Source of the DNA: Prauserella salsuginis
Lineage (GTDB): Bacteria; Actinomycetota; Actinomycetes; Mycobacteriales; Pseudonocardiaceae
Direction: 5' to 3'
Length of the DNA stretch: 64,000 bases
NCBI RefSeq assembly: GCF_024648885.1
Contig: NZ_JANBBF010000012.1
Coordinates: 186,001-250,000 of the forward strand
The notes under the pieces are model-generated. The model saw only the letters and a program-made list of their open reading frames with translations. It was not told the origin of the DNA and ran no database searches. Of the stretch, positions 41,176-50,514 are shown in pieces. A program made the position numbers and the translations under genes. How positions within the stretch are numbered: position 1 is the first letter of the stretch; the number at the start of each line of letters is the position of its first letter.

Positions 41176-42564
41176 TTGAATACCCCCATGAACGTCAGCG
41201 TGGTCGATCTGTTCAGCATCGGCATCGGGCCTTCCAGTTCGCACACGGTGGGCCCGATGCGGGCCGCCGGACGGTTCGTCACGGCGTTGGCCGACGACGG
41301 TCTGCTCACCCGGACGGCTCGCGTACAGGTCGAGCTCTTCGGTTCACTGGCCGCGACCGGGCTCGGCCACAGCACCGACCGGGCGGTACTGCTCGGCCTG
41401 GCCGGCCAGGATCCCGAGACGGTCGAGCCGGACCGGGCCGCCGCGGTGGTGACCCTGGTGCGCCAGCAGGGACAACTCGACCTGCTCGGCACCGAACGGA
41501 TCGGCTTCGAGATCGACCGTGACCTGGTCATGCTCGCCCGCGAGACGTTGCCGCGGCATCCCAACGGCATGCGGTTCACCGCATACACCGCAGGCGGGGA
41601 CGCGGTGCACGAGGCGACGATGTACTCCGTCGGCGGCGGTTTCGTGGTGGAGGGCGGCTCCGAGGACGACGCCGGTGGGGATTCCGCCGAGGCCGACGCG
41701 CCGCCCTACCCCTTCGCCTCCGGGGGTGAACTGCTCGGGTGGTGCGCTACCCAGCAGCTGCCGATGAGCGCGGTGATGCTGGCCAACGAGTGCGCCCTTC
41801 GCTCGGAGGCCGACGTGCTCGCTCACCTCGACCGGGTCTGGTCGGTGATGCAGGACTGCGTCGATGCCGGCTGCGCGACGGAGGGAACCCTCCCCGGCGG
41901 GCTGGCCGTACGCCGGCGGGCGCCGCAGCTGTACCGGCGGCTCACCGACGAGGGCGCGGACCGTGATCCGCTACGCGTCGTGGACTGGATCAACCTGTTC
42001 GCTCTCGCCGTCAACGAGGAGAACGCCGGGGGCGGGCGGGTCGTGACCGCACCGACCAACGGCGCGGCCGGCATCATTCCCGCGGTGCTGCACTACTACG
42101 TGCGGTTCTGCGACGGTGCGGACGCCGGCGGCGTACGCCGATTCCTGCTTGCCGCCGGCGCGGTCGGCAGCCTCTACAAGCGCAACGCGTCGATATCCGG
42201 TGCCGAGGTCGGTTGTCAGGGTGAGGTCGGCTCGGCCTCGTCGATGGCGGCGGCCGGGCTGTGCGAGGTGCTCGGCGGTACCCCGCGCCAGGTCGAGAAC
42301 GCGGCCGAGATCGCGATGGAACACAACCTCGGGTTGACCTGCGACCCGGTGGCAGGTCTGGTTCAGGTCCCGTGCATCGAGCGCAACGCGATGGCCGCGG
42401 TCAAGGCCGTCAACGCCGCCCGGCTCGCCCTCAACGGCGACGGTGAACACCGGGTCTCCTTGGACCAGGTCATCGCCACCATGCGCCAGACCGGTGCCGA
42501 CATGGCCTCGCAGTACAAGGAGACCTCGCTCGGCGGCCTCGCCGTCAACGTCATCGAGTGCTGA
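41176..42564 (+). CDS. sdaA: L-serine ammonia-lyase (iron-sulfur, single-chain)
   Basis: 462 residues from a TTG at 41176, 5 nt after GAGGAGG; ATG 41188 is the alternative but lies too far from the site. It deaminates serine to pyruvate in the cytoplasm. N-terminal beta-domain: [41 protein letters not shown]-terminal alpha-domain: [39 protein letters not shown] with a cluster cysteine, [22 protein letters not shown] supplied in pieces with two more cysteines. Length is normal. No cofactor or transporter gene adjoins it. Confidence 0.93.
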   Translation: MNTPMNVSVVDLFSIGIGPSSSHTVGPMRAAGRFVTALADDGLLTRTARVQVELFGSLAATGLGHSTDRAVLLGLAGQDPETVEPDRAAAVVTLVRQQGQLDLLGTERIGFEIDRDLVMLARETLPRHPNGMRFTAYTAGGDAVHEATMYSVGGGFVVEGGSEDDAGGDSAEADAPPYPFASGGELLGWCATQQLPMSAVMLANECALRSEADVLAHLDRVWSVMQDCVDAGCATEGTLPGGLAVRRRAPQLYRRLTDEGADRDPLRVVDWINLFALAVNEENAGGGRVVTAPTNGAAGIIPAVLHYYVRFCDGADAGGVRRFLLAAGAVGSLYKRNASISGAEVGCQGEVGSASSMAAAGLCEVLGGTPRQVENAAEIAMEHNLGLTCDPVAGLVQVPCIERNAMAAVKAVNAARLALNGDGEHRVSLDQVIATMRQTGADMASQYKETSLGGLAVNVIEC

Positions 42565-42910
42565 CGGCCGGCGAACCTTGCGCTGCGGCGAACCCGTCGC
42601 CACGTCGTCGACACCGTGCGGTGCGGCCTCATCCGCGGCCTCTTTCCGCGGTTTTCCCGCCGAATCCCAGCCGGCAGGGACGAACGATGCCGCGGCCCGC
42701 GGAAAGATCCCTCCTCCGAGCCGAGTTCGGCGTGCCGGAGCAGATAAACGCTCATGGGCCGGGGCCTGCCCGCTCGGGCAGGTCGGGGCGACCGTTCGGT
42801 CGGTTACGACATCCGCCGCGCCGATTAACGTTCACAGTTGCCGCGTGTCACAAGCCCGGCACGGGGAGGAATCACGGACATCGGACGTCACCGAGACCGG
42901 AGGAGCCGCC
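42565..42910. other. Intergenic stretch, no supported gene
   Basis: 346 bp between sdaA and the DUF4242 gene. No frame has both coding character and a start site. An ATTAACGTTCAC patch near 42826 may belong to the promoter of the following gene; nothing else stands out. Confidence 0.45.
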
Positions 42911-43183
42911 ATGGGTCGCTACGTTGTGGAGCGGACACTGCCCGGAGCGGGAAAACTGACCGACCAGGAGCTGCGTGACGTCTCGGCGAAGTCGAACGAG
43001 GTGCTCGCCGAGATGGGAGAGGACGTGAGCTGGGTCGAGTCGTACGTGACCGACGACAAGCTCTACTGCGTCTACGACGCGACTGATCCCGAACTGATCG
43101 AAGAACACGCCAGGCGCGGCGGTTTTCCCTGCGACCAGGTCGCTCCGGTACGCGGGGTCATCAACCCGGGAACCGGATCCTGA
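42911..43183 (+). CDS. DUF4242 small protein
   Basis: 90 residues, ATG at 42911 with GGAGCC upstream. The sequence GRYVVERTLPGAGKLTDQEL, then VSWVESYVTDDKLYCVYDAT and ELIEEHARRGGFPCDQV is the DUF4242 pattern: a ferredoxin-like dimeric alpha-beta barrel fold of about 85 residues found widely in actinomycetes, sometimes annotated as nickel-binding. Biochemical role unknown. Stand-alone gene ending before a strong terminator. Confidence 0.8.
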   Translation: MGRYVVERTLPGAGKLTDQELRDVSAKSNEVLAEMGEDVSWVESYVTDDKLYCVYDATDPELIEEHARRGGFPCDQVAPVRGVINPGTGS

Positions 43184-43284
43184 GGCAGCGCCCGGGTTTC
43201 CCCGCCGCGGCGCGTGTCACCGGCATGCCGCGCCCGGTCTCACGATGGGTGGTGCGGTTGCCGTGGTGGTGACTGCCGTTCGAG

Positions 43285-43306
43285 GCGGCCGGGTCCTCCC
43301 GGCCGC
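43285..43306. terminator. Hairpin with tetraloop
   Basis: GCGGCCGGG and CCCGGCCGC form a 9-bp perfect stem with loop TCCT, about 100 nt after the DUF4242 stop. Probably a secondary terminator of that gene. Confidence 0.5.
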
Positions 43307-43411
43307 GTTCGGTGAACGGGGTCGTACGGGGAGACGATCAGCCCTAGCCGGGTCCGCCGAACGGACCGTCGAGCGATCAGCGATACCGGCGGTCGGTCCT
43401 CCCGGGACAAC

Positions 43412-43452
43412 TCGGCGATCCCGGGAGAACCGAGCCCTCCCGGGATCGCCGA
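43412..43452. terminator. Bidirectional terminator between DUF4242 and MFS genes
   Basis: Perfect 16-bp stem (43412-43427 with 43437-43452) and a 9-nt loop, 47 nt beyond the MFS stop on the opposite strand. The remainder of 43184-43499 contains no gene that I can support. Confidence 0.75.
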
Positions 43453-43499
43453 CGCACGCAGTCTTCCACCGCCGGATTCCTCGCGGAATCAGCCGTCCC

Positions 43500-44885
43500 T
43501 CACCGCGTACCGGCGTGAGCGGGCACGGCCGACTTGCGTCGACCGTGGGCACCGACGTCGTCGCTGCTCAGGTCGATGCCGCGGGTCTCGGGAAGGGTGA
43601 ACAGCACCAGGATGGTGATCACCATCAGTCCCATCGCGTAGAACAGGAACAGCGAAGGGTTTCCGAGGTCGGCGAACAGCGTCTGCAGATAAGGCGCGGT
43701 GCCGCCGAAGGCCGCCACCGCGATCGCGTACGGGAGCCCCAGGCCTACCGCCCGGATCCTGGTCGGGAACATCTCGGCGTAGATCGCCGGTGCGATCGAC
43801 GAGAACCCGCCCATCAGCAGCAGCGCGATCGACATGGCCAGGAACAGTTGCCAGGCTTGGTCGCCGAGCAGCGCATCCAGCGGAATCGAGGTGACCAGCA
43901 GCCCGCCGGACGCGATGAACAGCACCGGCTTGCGGCCGATCCGGTCCGAGAGCATGCCCCACAACGGCAGGGAGATCAGGAAGAGGACCTGGGCGCCCAC
44001 TCCGGCCCAGAGCGCGCTGGTCGGATCGATGCCGTGCACCGAAATCGCGTAGGACGGCGCGGAGATCGCCCACACGTAGTAGAGAACGGTGGCGCCGACG
44101 GTCATCCCGATCACCTGGAACAGCAGTTTCGGGTGCTGTTTGATGGTGTCCCACATCCGGCCCTTGGGCTCCGCCGAGTTTTCCTCGTCGTTCTCGGCGA
44201 GGAATACCTCGGTCTCCCGCATCCGCAGCCGCACGTAGAGCGAGTAGAGCCCGAAGACACCGCCGAGGATGAACGGCACCCGCCAGCCGTAGCTGTACAT
44301 CTGCTCCTGTGTGAGCACCCCGGAGAGCAGCGCTCCGAGCAGGGTTCCGGCGAGCACGCCGCACGTGCCGGAGAAGTAGATCAGGCTCGACCAGAGGCCG
44401 CGGCGCTTCCGGGGCGCGACCTCGGCGATGTAGGTCTGCGCCGCCGGCAGTTCACCGCCGTGCGCGAGGCCCTGGCCCAGTCGCGCGAGCAGTAGCAGTG
44501 CCGAGGCGCCGAGCCCGATCTGCTCGTACGTCGGCGACAGTCCGATCACCAGGCTGCCGCCTGCCGCCAACGCCAGGCACAGCGCCATCGAGACCTGGCG
44601 GCCCTTGCGGTCGGCGATCCAGCCGAACACGAAGCCGCCGAGCGGGCGGGCTGCGAAGCCGACCGCGAAGACGGCCAGCGTGCTCAACAGCGCCGAGACC
44701 GAGTCCTCGTTGTTGAAGAACTGCCCGGCGAAGAACGAGGCGAAGGTGGCGTAGACGGTCCAGTCGAACCATTCCATGGCGTTGCCTGCGCCGAGGCCGA
44801 ACAGGGTACGGGCGCGGTCGGGCACGGTGTCGTCGTCGGTTTCGGTGACGTGTCCGCCGGTGGGGGAGACGGGGGAGTCGGTCAT
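43500..44885 (-). CDS. MFS metabolite:H+ symporter (MHS family)
   Basis: 461 residues from the ATG at 44885, overlapping the M20 hydrolase stop by ATGA. MHS features: GAGNAMEWFDWTVYATFASF in TM1, VGFAARPLGGFVFGWIADRK and GRQVSMALCLALA around loop 2-3, LLARLGQGLAHGGELPAAQT, and the central RMRETEVFLAEN. Twelve helices. This family carries carboxylates and substituted amino acids. Co-transcribed with an M20 amidohydrolase, it probably imports the N-acyl amino acid or related amide that the hydrolase cleaves. A longer open frame upstream is noncoding. Confidence 0.87.
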   Translation of the reverse strand: MTDSPVSPTGGHVTETDDDTVPDRARTLFGLGAGNAMEWFDWTVYATFASFFAGQFFNNEDSVSALLSTLAVFAVGFAARPLGGFVFGWIADRKGRQVSMALCLALAAGGSLVIGLSPTYEQIGLGASALLLLARLGQGLAHGGELPAAQTYIAEVAPRKRRGLWSSLIYFSGTCGVLAGTLLGALLSGVLTQEQMYSYGWRVPFILGGVFGLYSLYVRLRMRETEVFLAENDEENSAEPKGRMWDTIKQHPKLLFQVIGMTVGATVLYYVWAISAPSYAISVHGIDPTSALWAGVGAQVLFLISLPLWGMLSDRIGRKPVLFIASGGLLVTSIPLDALLGDQAWQLFLAMSIALLLMGGFSSIAPAIYAEMFPTRIRAVGLGLPYAIAVAAFGGTAPYLQTLFADLGNPSLFLFYAMGLMVITILVLFTLPETRGIDLSSDDVGAHGRRKSAVPAHAGTR

Positions 44886-46108
44886 CGCGGTGCTCCTTCG
44901 GTGAAGCGGTCCAGCCGGCGGATCGCGAGCTCGGCGTAGACGGTGGCCGCGCGGGAGAGCGTGGCCGGGTCGAATGTTGCGTGTGGACTGTGGTTGTTCG
45001 GGGCGTCGGCCGGGTCGAGGCCGGGCATGGTGGCGCCGAGACCGAGGAACGCGCCGGGAACTTCGTCGAGCACTCGGGAGAAGTCCTCCGACCCGGCCAC
45101 CGGGGTCGGCAACTCGGTGTAGTGCACCTCGCCGATCGCCTCGCGGATCACGCCTGCGGCGAAGCCGGCCTCGTCGGCGTCGTTGACGGTCACCGGGTAC
45201 TCGGCGTCGAACCGGATGTCGGCGGTGACGCCGTGGGAGCGGGCAACGCCGCCGAGGGTCTCGTTGATCATCTCGTCGAGCCGGGCGATCGTCTCGGTGG
45301 AGAAGCACCGCACGGTCGCCTCGAACTCGGCGTGGTCGGGGATGACGTTGCGGGCGGTCCCGGCGCGGAGCACCCCGACGGAGATGACGACCGGATCGAA
45401 GATGTCGAAGCGCCGGGTCACCATGGTCTGCAGGGCGCCGACCATGTCGGCCGCAGCCGTCACCGGGTCCTGGGCGCGGTGCGGCATGGAACCGTGCCCG
45501 CCCGCGCCGTGGACCACGACGCGCAGCCGGTTCGACGCCGACAGGATCGGGCCGGGGCGGCCGGCCAACTGGCCGCTCGGCAGCGTCGAGGAGAACACGT
45601 GGAGGGCGTACGCCGCGTCGGCCCGGCGGCCTGCGGAGTCCAGGACGCCTTCGTCGATCATCACCGCGGCGCCGTCGTAGCCTTCCTCGCCGGGCTGGAA
45701 CATCAGCACCACGTCGCCGTCGATCCGGTCGCGGTGGCTGTGGAGCAGCCGCGCGGCACCGACCAACGAGGTGGTGTGCAGATCGTGCCCGCAGGCATGC
45801 ATTGCGCCGTTGCGGGAGGCGAACTCCAGGTCGGTTGCTTCTGCCACGGGCAAGGCGTCCATGTCGGCGCGCAGCAGCACCGTCCTCGGGTCAGCCGCGT
45901 CCCGGCGCGGACCCGTGCCGCGCAGCACCGCGGTGACCGAGGTGGTCTTGTCCCCTGTGGTGACCTCGAGGCCGAGGCCGTCCAGCTCGCTGAGCACCTT
46001 CTCCTGGGTGCGGGGCAGGTCGAGCCCGACCTCGGGTTCGCGGTGCAGTTCGCGGCGAAGGCGTTCGAGCTCGTCTTGCTGGCCTCGTGCGTCGTCGTGG
46101 AGATCCAC
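44882..46108 (-). CDS. M20-family amidohydrolase (N-acyl-L-amino acid/IAA-amino acid hydrolase type)
   Basis: 408 residues, ATG at 46108. Metal ligands and catalytic residues of the M20D group: LRADMDALPV, HACGHDLHTTSL with Cys/His, the glutamates in MFQPGEEGYDGA, YALHVFSS, the lid domain about 190-300 with HGSMPHRAQDP, and the final His in NNHSPHATFD. It would release a carboxylic acid and an amino acid from an N-acyl amino acid. It forms a two-gene operon with the MHS symporter, and an Lrp/AsnC-like regulator is divergent with 115 nt between. Confidence 0.87.
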   Translation of the reverse strand: MDLHDDARGQQDELERLRRELHREPEVGLDLPRTQEKVLSELDGLGLEVTTGDKTTSVTAVLRGTGPRRDAADPRTVLLRADMDALPVAEATDLEFASRNGAMHACGHDLHTTSLVGAARLLHSHRDRIDGDVVLMFQPGEEGYDGAAVMIDEGVLDSAGRRADAAYALHVFSSTLPSGQLAGRPGPILSASNRLRVVVHGAGGHGSMPHRAQDPVTAAADMVGALQTMVTRRFDIFDPVVISVGVLRAGTARNVIPDHAEFEATVRCFSTETIARLDEMINETLGGVARSHGVTADIRFDAEYPVTVNDADEAGFAAGVIREAIGEVHYTELPTPVAGSEDFSRVLDEVPGAFLGLGATMPGLDPADAPNNHSPHATFDPATLSRAATVYAELAIRRLDRFTEGAPR

Positions 46109-46223
46109 GGTGTCGCGCTCCTCGTTCGTCGGTGGACGGGGTGCCCTCGAGTGTGAGAATCCACGTCGTAAGGAACGTAAAATCGATGGATCCGCTCACT
46201 GATGGAGAGGTTTGGGAGAGAAA

Positions 46224-47270
46224 GTGGACGCGCATCTCGATGAAGAGGACTTTTCGCTCATCCACGCTCTCCAGGTGCGGCCGCGGGCCACCTGGACCCA
46301 GCTCGGATCCGTGTTGGACGTCGCGCCGGTGACACTGGCGCGTCGGTGGGAGCGGCTGCGCAACGACGGCAGCGCGTGGGTGACCGCCTATCCGCGGGTG
46401 AGCGTGTACTACGAGCTCCGCGTCGCCTACGTGGAGCTGCGGTGCGCCAGCGGGCAGGTGCGACAGCTGGTCGAGGAACTCGTCCGATGGCCGGCGGTCA
46501 TGACCATCGAGGAGTCTTCTCGGGAATACAGCCTGGTGCTCACCCTCTTCGGGCGCGGGATGGCCGAGCTCTCCGCACTGCTGCTCGACCAACTCCCCAG
46601 CCTTCCCGGGGTCCTCAACACCCGTTCCCATCTGGCCGCGCGTATGCATCTGGAGGGGAGTAGCTGGCGGGTGGGTGCGCTGGACAAGGCGCGCGTCCAG
46701 GCACTGACGACCCTTCCGGCCTCCGGCGGGGGCCAGGGCGGAGCGGATCGACCGGCGAGCGTGACGCCCTGGGAGCGGCCGTACGCCGACCTAGCCGAGG
46801 CCTTGGGAATGGACGGGCGCCGGAACGCGGCACAGCTGGCCCGGCTTGTCGGGCGTCCGGTCGCGACCGTGCGGCGCCAGCTCGGCCGGCTCCTCGCCGC
46901 CGACGCGACCACGTTCCGATGCGAGATCGCTCAGGGACACACCCCATCGCCGATCGTGCACAACTGGTGGTGCCGGGTGCCGGTCGGGCACGTCCCCGGA
47001 TGCGTCAACCAGCTCCGGACGCTGTCGACGGTGCGGCAGATCGTCAGCCTGCCCGGTCCGGCCAACCTGTTGGTGACCACCTGGATGCGCTCGATCGAGG
47101 AGTCGATGCAGATGCAGGAGTACCTGGAGCAGGACCTGGCGCCGTTGACGGTGGTGGAATCGGCGCTCGTGTTGCGTACGCCGAAGCGGCTCGGCTGGGT
47201 GCTGGACGAGCACGGCCGTGCGAAGTCGTACGTCGCGCCGTTCGTCCGGCCGGAGCCCGGCGGTGGCTGA
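46224..47270 (+). CDS. Lrp/AsnC-family transcriptional regulator with duplicated architecture
   Basis: 348 residues from the GTG at 46224 (GGGAGAG just upstream; TTG 46212 is too close to its site). It is about twice the length of Lrp: HTH 1 at about 6-55 (DFSLIHALQVRPRATWTQLG), RAM-like sensor 1 to about 140, then HTH 2 (ADLAEALGMDGRRNAAQLAR, about 185-230) and sensor 2 to the end. Both halves look intact. Divergent from the M20-symporter operon, it probably senses the liberated amino acid and controls that operon. Confidence 0.85.
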   Translation: MDAHLDEEDFSLIHALQVRPRATWTQLGSVLDVAPVTLARRWERLRNDGSAWVTAYPRVSVYYELRVAYVELRCASGQVRQLVEELVRWPAVMTIEESSREYSLVLTLFGRGMAELSALLLDQLPSLPGVLNTRSHLAARMHLEGSSWRVGALDKARVQALTTLPASGGGQGGADRPASVTPWERPYADLAEALGMDGRRNAAQLARLVGRPVATVRRQLGRLLAADATTFRCEIAQGHTPSPIVHNWWCRVPVGHVPGCVNQLRTLSTVRQIVSLPGPANLLVTTWMRSIEESMQMQEYLEQDLAPLTVVESALVLRTPKRLGWVLDEHGRAKSYVAPFVRPEPGGG

Positions 47271-47301
47271 CGCGACCGGGAGTGCGCGGGGGTCCTCATT
47301 G

Positions 47302-47322
47302 CGTGGAGCCGATACCTCCACG
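47302..47322. terminator. Small hairpin between convergent genes
   Basis: CGTGGAG and CTCCACG with a 7-nt loop, between the Lrp-like gene and the convergent HMG-CoA lyase-like gene. Weak compared with the other terminators in this window. Confidence 0.4.
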
Positions 47323-47373
47323 TGCGGTCACGTCTGCGGATATCTGACAACGACAGTGGATTCGGCGGTCATG

Positions 47374-48297
47374 TCATGTGGCACCCACGCCGCGCAACGG
47401 CCGGGGCACGGGTGCCGCGGGTACGGCCGCCAGGGCCGAGTCGAGTTCGCGGCCGACCGCCGTGCGTAGCTGCGTTCGAGCTTCGGTGAGTGCAGCCGGG
47501 TCGATTCCGGTGTCGACGCCGTCGTGGTGGAACAGGTTGACCAGGTCGTCGGTGGCGATGTTGCCCGCTGCGCCGGGAGCGAACGGGCAGCCGCCGATCC
47601 CGCCGACGGCGGCGTCGAACCTGCGGATGCCCGCTCGGTGGGCTTCACGGGCGTTCACCAGTGCCATGCCGTAGGTGTTGTGCAGGTGCAAGCCCAGCTC
47701 CAGCTCGGGGTAGGCGTCCTGGACCGTGGCGATCGTGCGGCAGACCTGGGCCGGGTGCGCGGCGCCGATGGTGTCGGCCAGGTGGATCCGCTCGGCCCCC
47801 ATCTCGAGGAGCTCGCCGACCACGTGTGACACCCGCGCAGGGTCGGTATCGCCGTCGAACGGGCACACGAATGCGGTCGCGACGGCTGCTTCCACCCGGA
47901 CACCGGCGGTGGTGAGCGTCCTCGCGCACCGCTCCAACCGTTCCAGCGCCCGTGCCGTGGCGGCGCCGGTGTTGGCCTGGCTGTGCCCGTCACTGGCCGA
48001 GACGGTGAGTCTCACGCTGTCCACTCCACACGCCACCGCTCGCTCGGCACCGGCCGAGTTGAAGGCCAGAGCGTGCAGCGCCACACCGGGAACGGCGCCG
48101 AGAGCGGTGACGACCTCGTCGGTGTCGGCCATCGACGGGACCCGGTCGGGGCGCACGAAGGCGCCGATCTCGAGCGAGGTGAACCCGGCCTCCACCAGCA
48201 GCCGGGCGAGTTGCACCTTGGTGGACGTCGGCACGATCCCGGGTTCGTTCTGCAACCCGTCGCGCAGCGCCGTCTCGGTGATGAGTACATCGGCCAC
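47374..48297 (-). CDS. HMG-CoA lyase-family enzyme (DRE-TIM metallolyase)
   Basis: 307 residues, ATG at 48297. DRE-TIM motif TETALRDGLQNEPGIVPT with catalytic Arg and metal Asp, LEIGAFVRPDRVPSMADTDE, the metal histidines in LGLHLHNTYGMALVN, and the signature GGIGGCPFAPGAAGNIATDD with the active-site cysteine. It cleaves 3-hydroxy-3-methylglutaryl-CoA or a similar tertiary 3-hydroxyacyl-CoA (citramalyl-CoA lyases belong here too). It follows a class III CoA-transferase by 1 nt, which suggests the free acid is first turned into its CoA ester and then split. Confidence 0.88.
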   Translation of the reverse strand: MADVLITETALRDGLQNEPGIVPTSTKVQLARLLVEAGFTSLEIGAFVRPDRVPSMADTDEVVTALGAVPGVALHALAFNSAGAERAVACGVDSVRLTVSASDGHSQANTGAATARALERLERCARTLTTAGVRVEAAVATAFVCPFDGDTDPARVSHVVGELLEMGAERIHLADTIGAAHPAQVCRTIATVQDAYPELELGLHLHNTYGMALVNAREAHRAGIRRFDAAVGGIGGCPFAPGAAGNIATDDLVNLFHHDGVDTGIDPAALTEARTQLRTAVGRELDSALAAVPAAPVPRPLRGVGAT

Positions 48298-48298
48298 G

Positions 48299-49534
48299 TC
48301 AGATCACTCCCGCCGCACGAAGTTCGTCCTGTTCGGACTCCTCGATGCCGATTCCCGCCAGGATTTCGGCGGTGTGACGGCCGAGTTCGGGGCCGAGCCA
48401 CCGGGTTCCACCCGGCGTCCCCGCGAGCTTCGGCACGACACCGGGTACCGAGATGTCGGTGCTGTGCTCGTCGTCGATGGGTACGGTGTGCTGTTCGTGC
48501 ATGCCCCGCGCCGTGTAATGGGGGTCGTTCACGATCTCCTGTGCGGTGTAGATGGGTCCACAAGGGACTGACGCGGAGCGGAGCTCGTCGAGTGCGCCCG
48601 CCAGGTCGCGCTGCCCGGTCCACGCCGCGATGGCGTCGTCGACCTCCTCGACGTGGGCCACCCTCCCGCGGTTGTCCTGCAGTCGTGGATCGTCGGCCAG
48701 GTCCGGCCGTTCGATCAGGTGCATGAGGCGATGGAAGATGCCGTCGTTGTTGCCGCCGATCACGATGTGCTTCCCGTCGGAGCAGAGATAACTGTTCGAC
48801 GGGACCACCCCGGGAATGGTGCTGCCGGACGGGCCGCGTTCCACGCCGAAGGCCTCGAACTCCGGTACCAGCGATTCGGTCAGGCTGTAGACGGCCTCGT
48901 AGAGCGCGACGTCGACGATCTCCGCACCGGAGCCGCCGCGATGGCGCCGCAACAGTGTCATCAGGGTGCCGATGACGGCGTAGAGCCCGGCGACGGAGTC
49001 GGCCAGGCTCACTCCCACCCGTACCGGTGGCATGCCCGGATAGCCGGTGAGGTGGCGCAGGCCGCCCACGGCTTCGGCGACACCGCCGAAGCCGGGTTGA
49101 TCCCGGTACGGTCCGGTTTGGCCGTACCCCGACACCCTGGTCACCACCAGCTCCGGATTGATCTCGTGCAGCCGGTCGGGGCCGAGGCCCCACTGTTCCA
49201 GGGTTCCCGGCCGGAAGTTCTCCAACAGAACGTCGGACCGCCGGGCCAGTCGCAGCGCGATGTCGCGGCCCTGTTCGGTACGCAGGTCGAGGGTCACGGA
49301 CTTCTTGTTCCTGCCCAGAACCCGGAACAACAGGGACGTGTCCGCCCCGTGCTGCCGCCAACTGCGCAGTTCGTCGCCGGTACCCGGGCGTTCGATCTTG
49401 ATCACCTCGGCGCCGAAATCGGCGAGCAACCGACCGGCCGACGGTGCGGCGATGAAGTTGCCCATCTCCAGCACGGTGATACCGGCGAGCGGACCCGACC
49501 GGGAATCGGATTGCGACGTTGCGGAGTCGTCCAT
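48299..49534 (-). CDS. Class III (CaiB/BaiF) CoA-transferase
   Basis: 411 residues, ATG at 49534. N-terminal GPLAGITVLEMGNFIAAPSA, then AEVIKIERPGTGD, SLLFRVLGRNKKSVTLDLRT and VLLENFRPGTLEQWGLG; the catalytic Asp is D179 in GVSLADSVAGLYA. A second domain (about 225-330) makes the interlocked dimer. It moves CoA from a donor such as succinyl-CoA to a carboxylic acid. Paired with the HMG-CoA lyase-type gene and an IclR regulator, it may act on 3-hydroxy-3-methylglutarate, citramalate or a close analogue. Confidence 0.88.
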   Translation of the reverse strand: MDDSATSQSDSRSGPLAGITVLEMGNFIAAPSAGRLLADFGAEVIKIERPGTGDELRSWRQHGADTSLLFRVLGRNKKSVTLDLRTEQGRDIALRLARRSDVLLENFRPGTLEQWGLGPDRLHEINPELVVTRVSGYGQTGPYRDQPGFGGVAEAVGGLRHLTGYPGMPPVRVGVSLADSVAGLYAVIGTLMTLLRRHRGGSGAEIVDVALYEAVYSLTESLVPEFEAFGVERGPSGSTIPGVVPSNSYLCSDGKHIVIGGNNDGIFHRLMHLIERPDLADDPRLQDNRGRVAHVEEVDDAIAAWTGQRDLAGALDELRSASVPCGPIYTAQEIVNDPHYTARGMHEQHTVPIDDEHSTDISVPGVVPKLAGTPGGTRWLGPELGRHTAEILAGIGIEESEQDELRAAGVI

Positions 49535-49559
49535 CGGACCACCCTTCCGAGCGTCGTGC

Positions 49560-49571
49560 TCACAATGTGGG
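49560..49571 (+). promoter_or_regulatory. Motif copy 1 (CCRCAWTGYGG) near the CoA-transferase start
   Basis: TCACAATGTGGG, 26 nt upstream of the CoA-transferase ATG. It is one of three related near-palindromes around the IclR gene (others at 49644-49655 and 50515-50526). Confidence 0.6.
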
Positions 49572-49643
49572 TTGTTGAATTAGAATGCAGGTTGCTTCTG
49601 GGTGTCAATGGGAGTGGGCGACGTCGTCGTTCGTCATGGCAAT

Positions 49644-49655
49644 CCCACATTGCGG
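49644..49655 (-). promoter_or_regulatory. Motif copy 2 (CCRCAWTGYGG) near the IclR start
   Basis: CCCACATTGCGG (minus-strand reading CCGCAATGTGGG), 36 nt before the IclR GTG. Copies 1 and 2 lie 84 bp apart in the divergent promoter region. Confidence 0.6.
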
Positions 49656-49691
49656 TACGGTCGGCACCGCAGCCCATGGGGAGGAGAGTCC

Positions 49692-50513
49692 GTGACCGAC
49701 GCCGCGAACGCGCCCGAGGACCCCGGCGGGACGGACTCCGGCGGAACGGAGACCTCCGCAGGCTCGGCGCGCCCGATCCTGGTGCTGCAGAAGCTTCGAC
49801 GGATCTTCGAATGCTTCACGCTCGACGAACCCGAGCTCGGACTGCGCGAGATCGTCAACCGCACCGGGCTGCCGCCGAGCACGTGTCAGCGGCTGGTCCA
49901 GAACCTCGTCAGTGAGGGCTTTCTGAGCAAGGACGGCGATGTCTACCGCATCGGGCTCGGGATGGTGCGCTGGGCCGCGCCCGGCACATACGGGCTGGAC
50001 CTCGTCAAGCTCGCCGGTCCGGTTCTGGAGGAGCTGCGCGATGCCGCCGGTGAGACCTCTTTCCTGCAGGTGCGCGACGGCCCCCATCGCACCATCGTGT
50101 CGCTCTCGGAGGTCCGGAACGTGGTGATCCGGCGGTTCATGGTCGGGATGGTCATGCCGCTGCACGTCGGCTCGGCGGGCAAGGTGTTTCTCGCGCACGA
50201 CCCGGACGCGTGGCGCGACGCCATCGACAGCGGGCTGCGGAGTCCCGAGGACAACCGGGTCGTGTCGCTGGAAGACCTGCAGCGTGAAGTGGCCGAGGTT
50301 CGCGAAGCCGGCTACTCGGCGACGTTCGAGGAGCGCGCCGCCGGCGCCGGTTCGCTGAGCGCTCCGGTCTTCGACATGGCGGGCACCATCGCCGCGGCTG
50401 TCGGAATCGGTGCACCGATCCAACGTTTCACCGAGGCCGACGCCGAACGGATCGCACCACTGGTGATCAGCGCAGCGAAGCGGCTGTCGGCGAGCATCGG
50501 CTATCGCGAGTAG
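49692..50513 (+). CDS. IclR-family transcriptional regulator
   Basis: 273 residues from the GTG at 49692 with GGGGAGGAGAG upstream. An acidic, Gly/Ser-rich N-terminal tail (about 30 residues) precedes the winged helix (LRRIFECFTLDEPELGLREI, VNRTGLPPSTCQRLVQNLVS) and the effector domain (VLEELRDAAGETSFLQVRDG, MVMPLHVGSAGKVFLAHDP, FEERAAGAGSLSAPVFD). It sits between the divergent CoA-transferase operon and the symporter pair, and three copies of one palindromic motif flank it, so it likely regulates both sides. Confidence 0.9.
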   Translation: MTDAANAPEDPGGTDSGGTETSAGSARPILVLQKLRRIFECFTLDEPELGLREIVNRTGLPPSTCQRLVQNLVSEGFLSKDGDVYRIGLGMVRWAAPGTYGLDLVKLAGPVLEELRDAAGETSFLQVRDGPHRTIVSLSEVRNVVIRRFMVGMVMPLHVGSAGKVFLAHDPDAWRDAIDSGLRSPEDNRVVSLEDLQREVAEVREAGYSATFEERAAGAGSLSAPVFDMAGTIAAAVGIGAPIQRFTEADAERIAPLVISAAKRLSASIGYRE

Positions 50514-50514
50514 T

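Noticed and set aside
43500-45308. N-terminally extended MFS protein of 602 residues
   Set aside because: The first 141 residues are a low-complexity shadow of the M20 hydrolase gene; the real start is the ATG at 44885 within the ATGA overlap.
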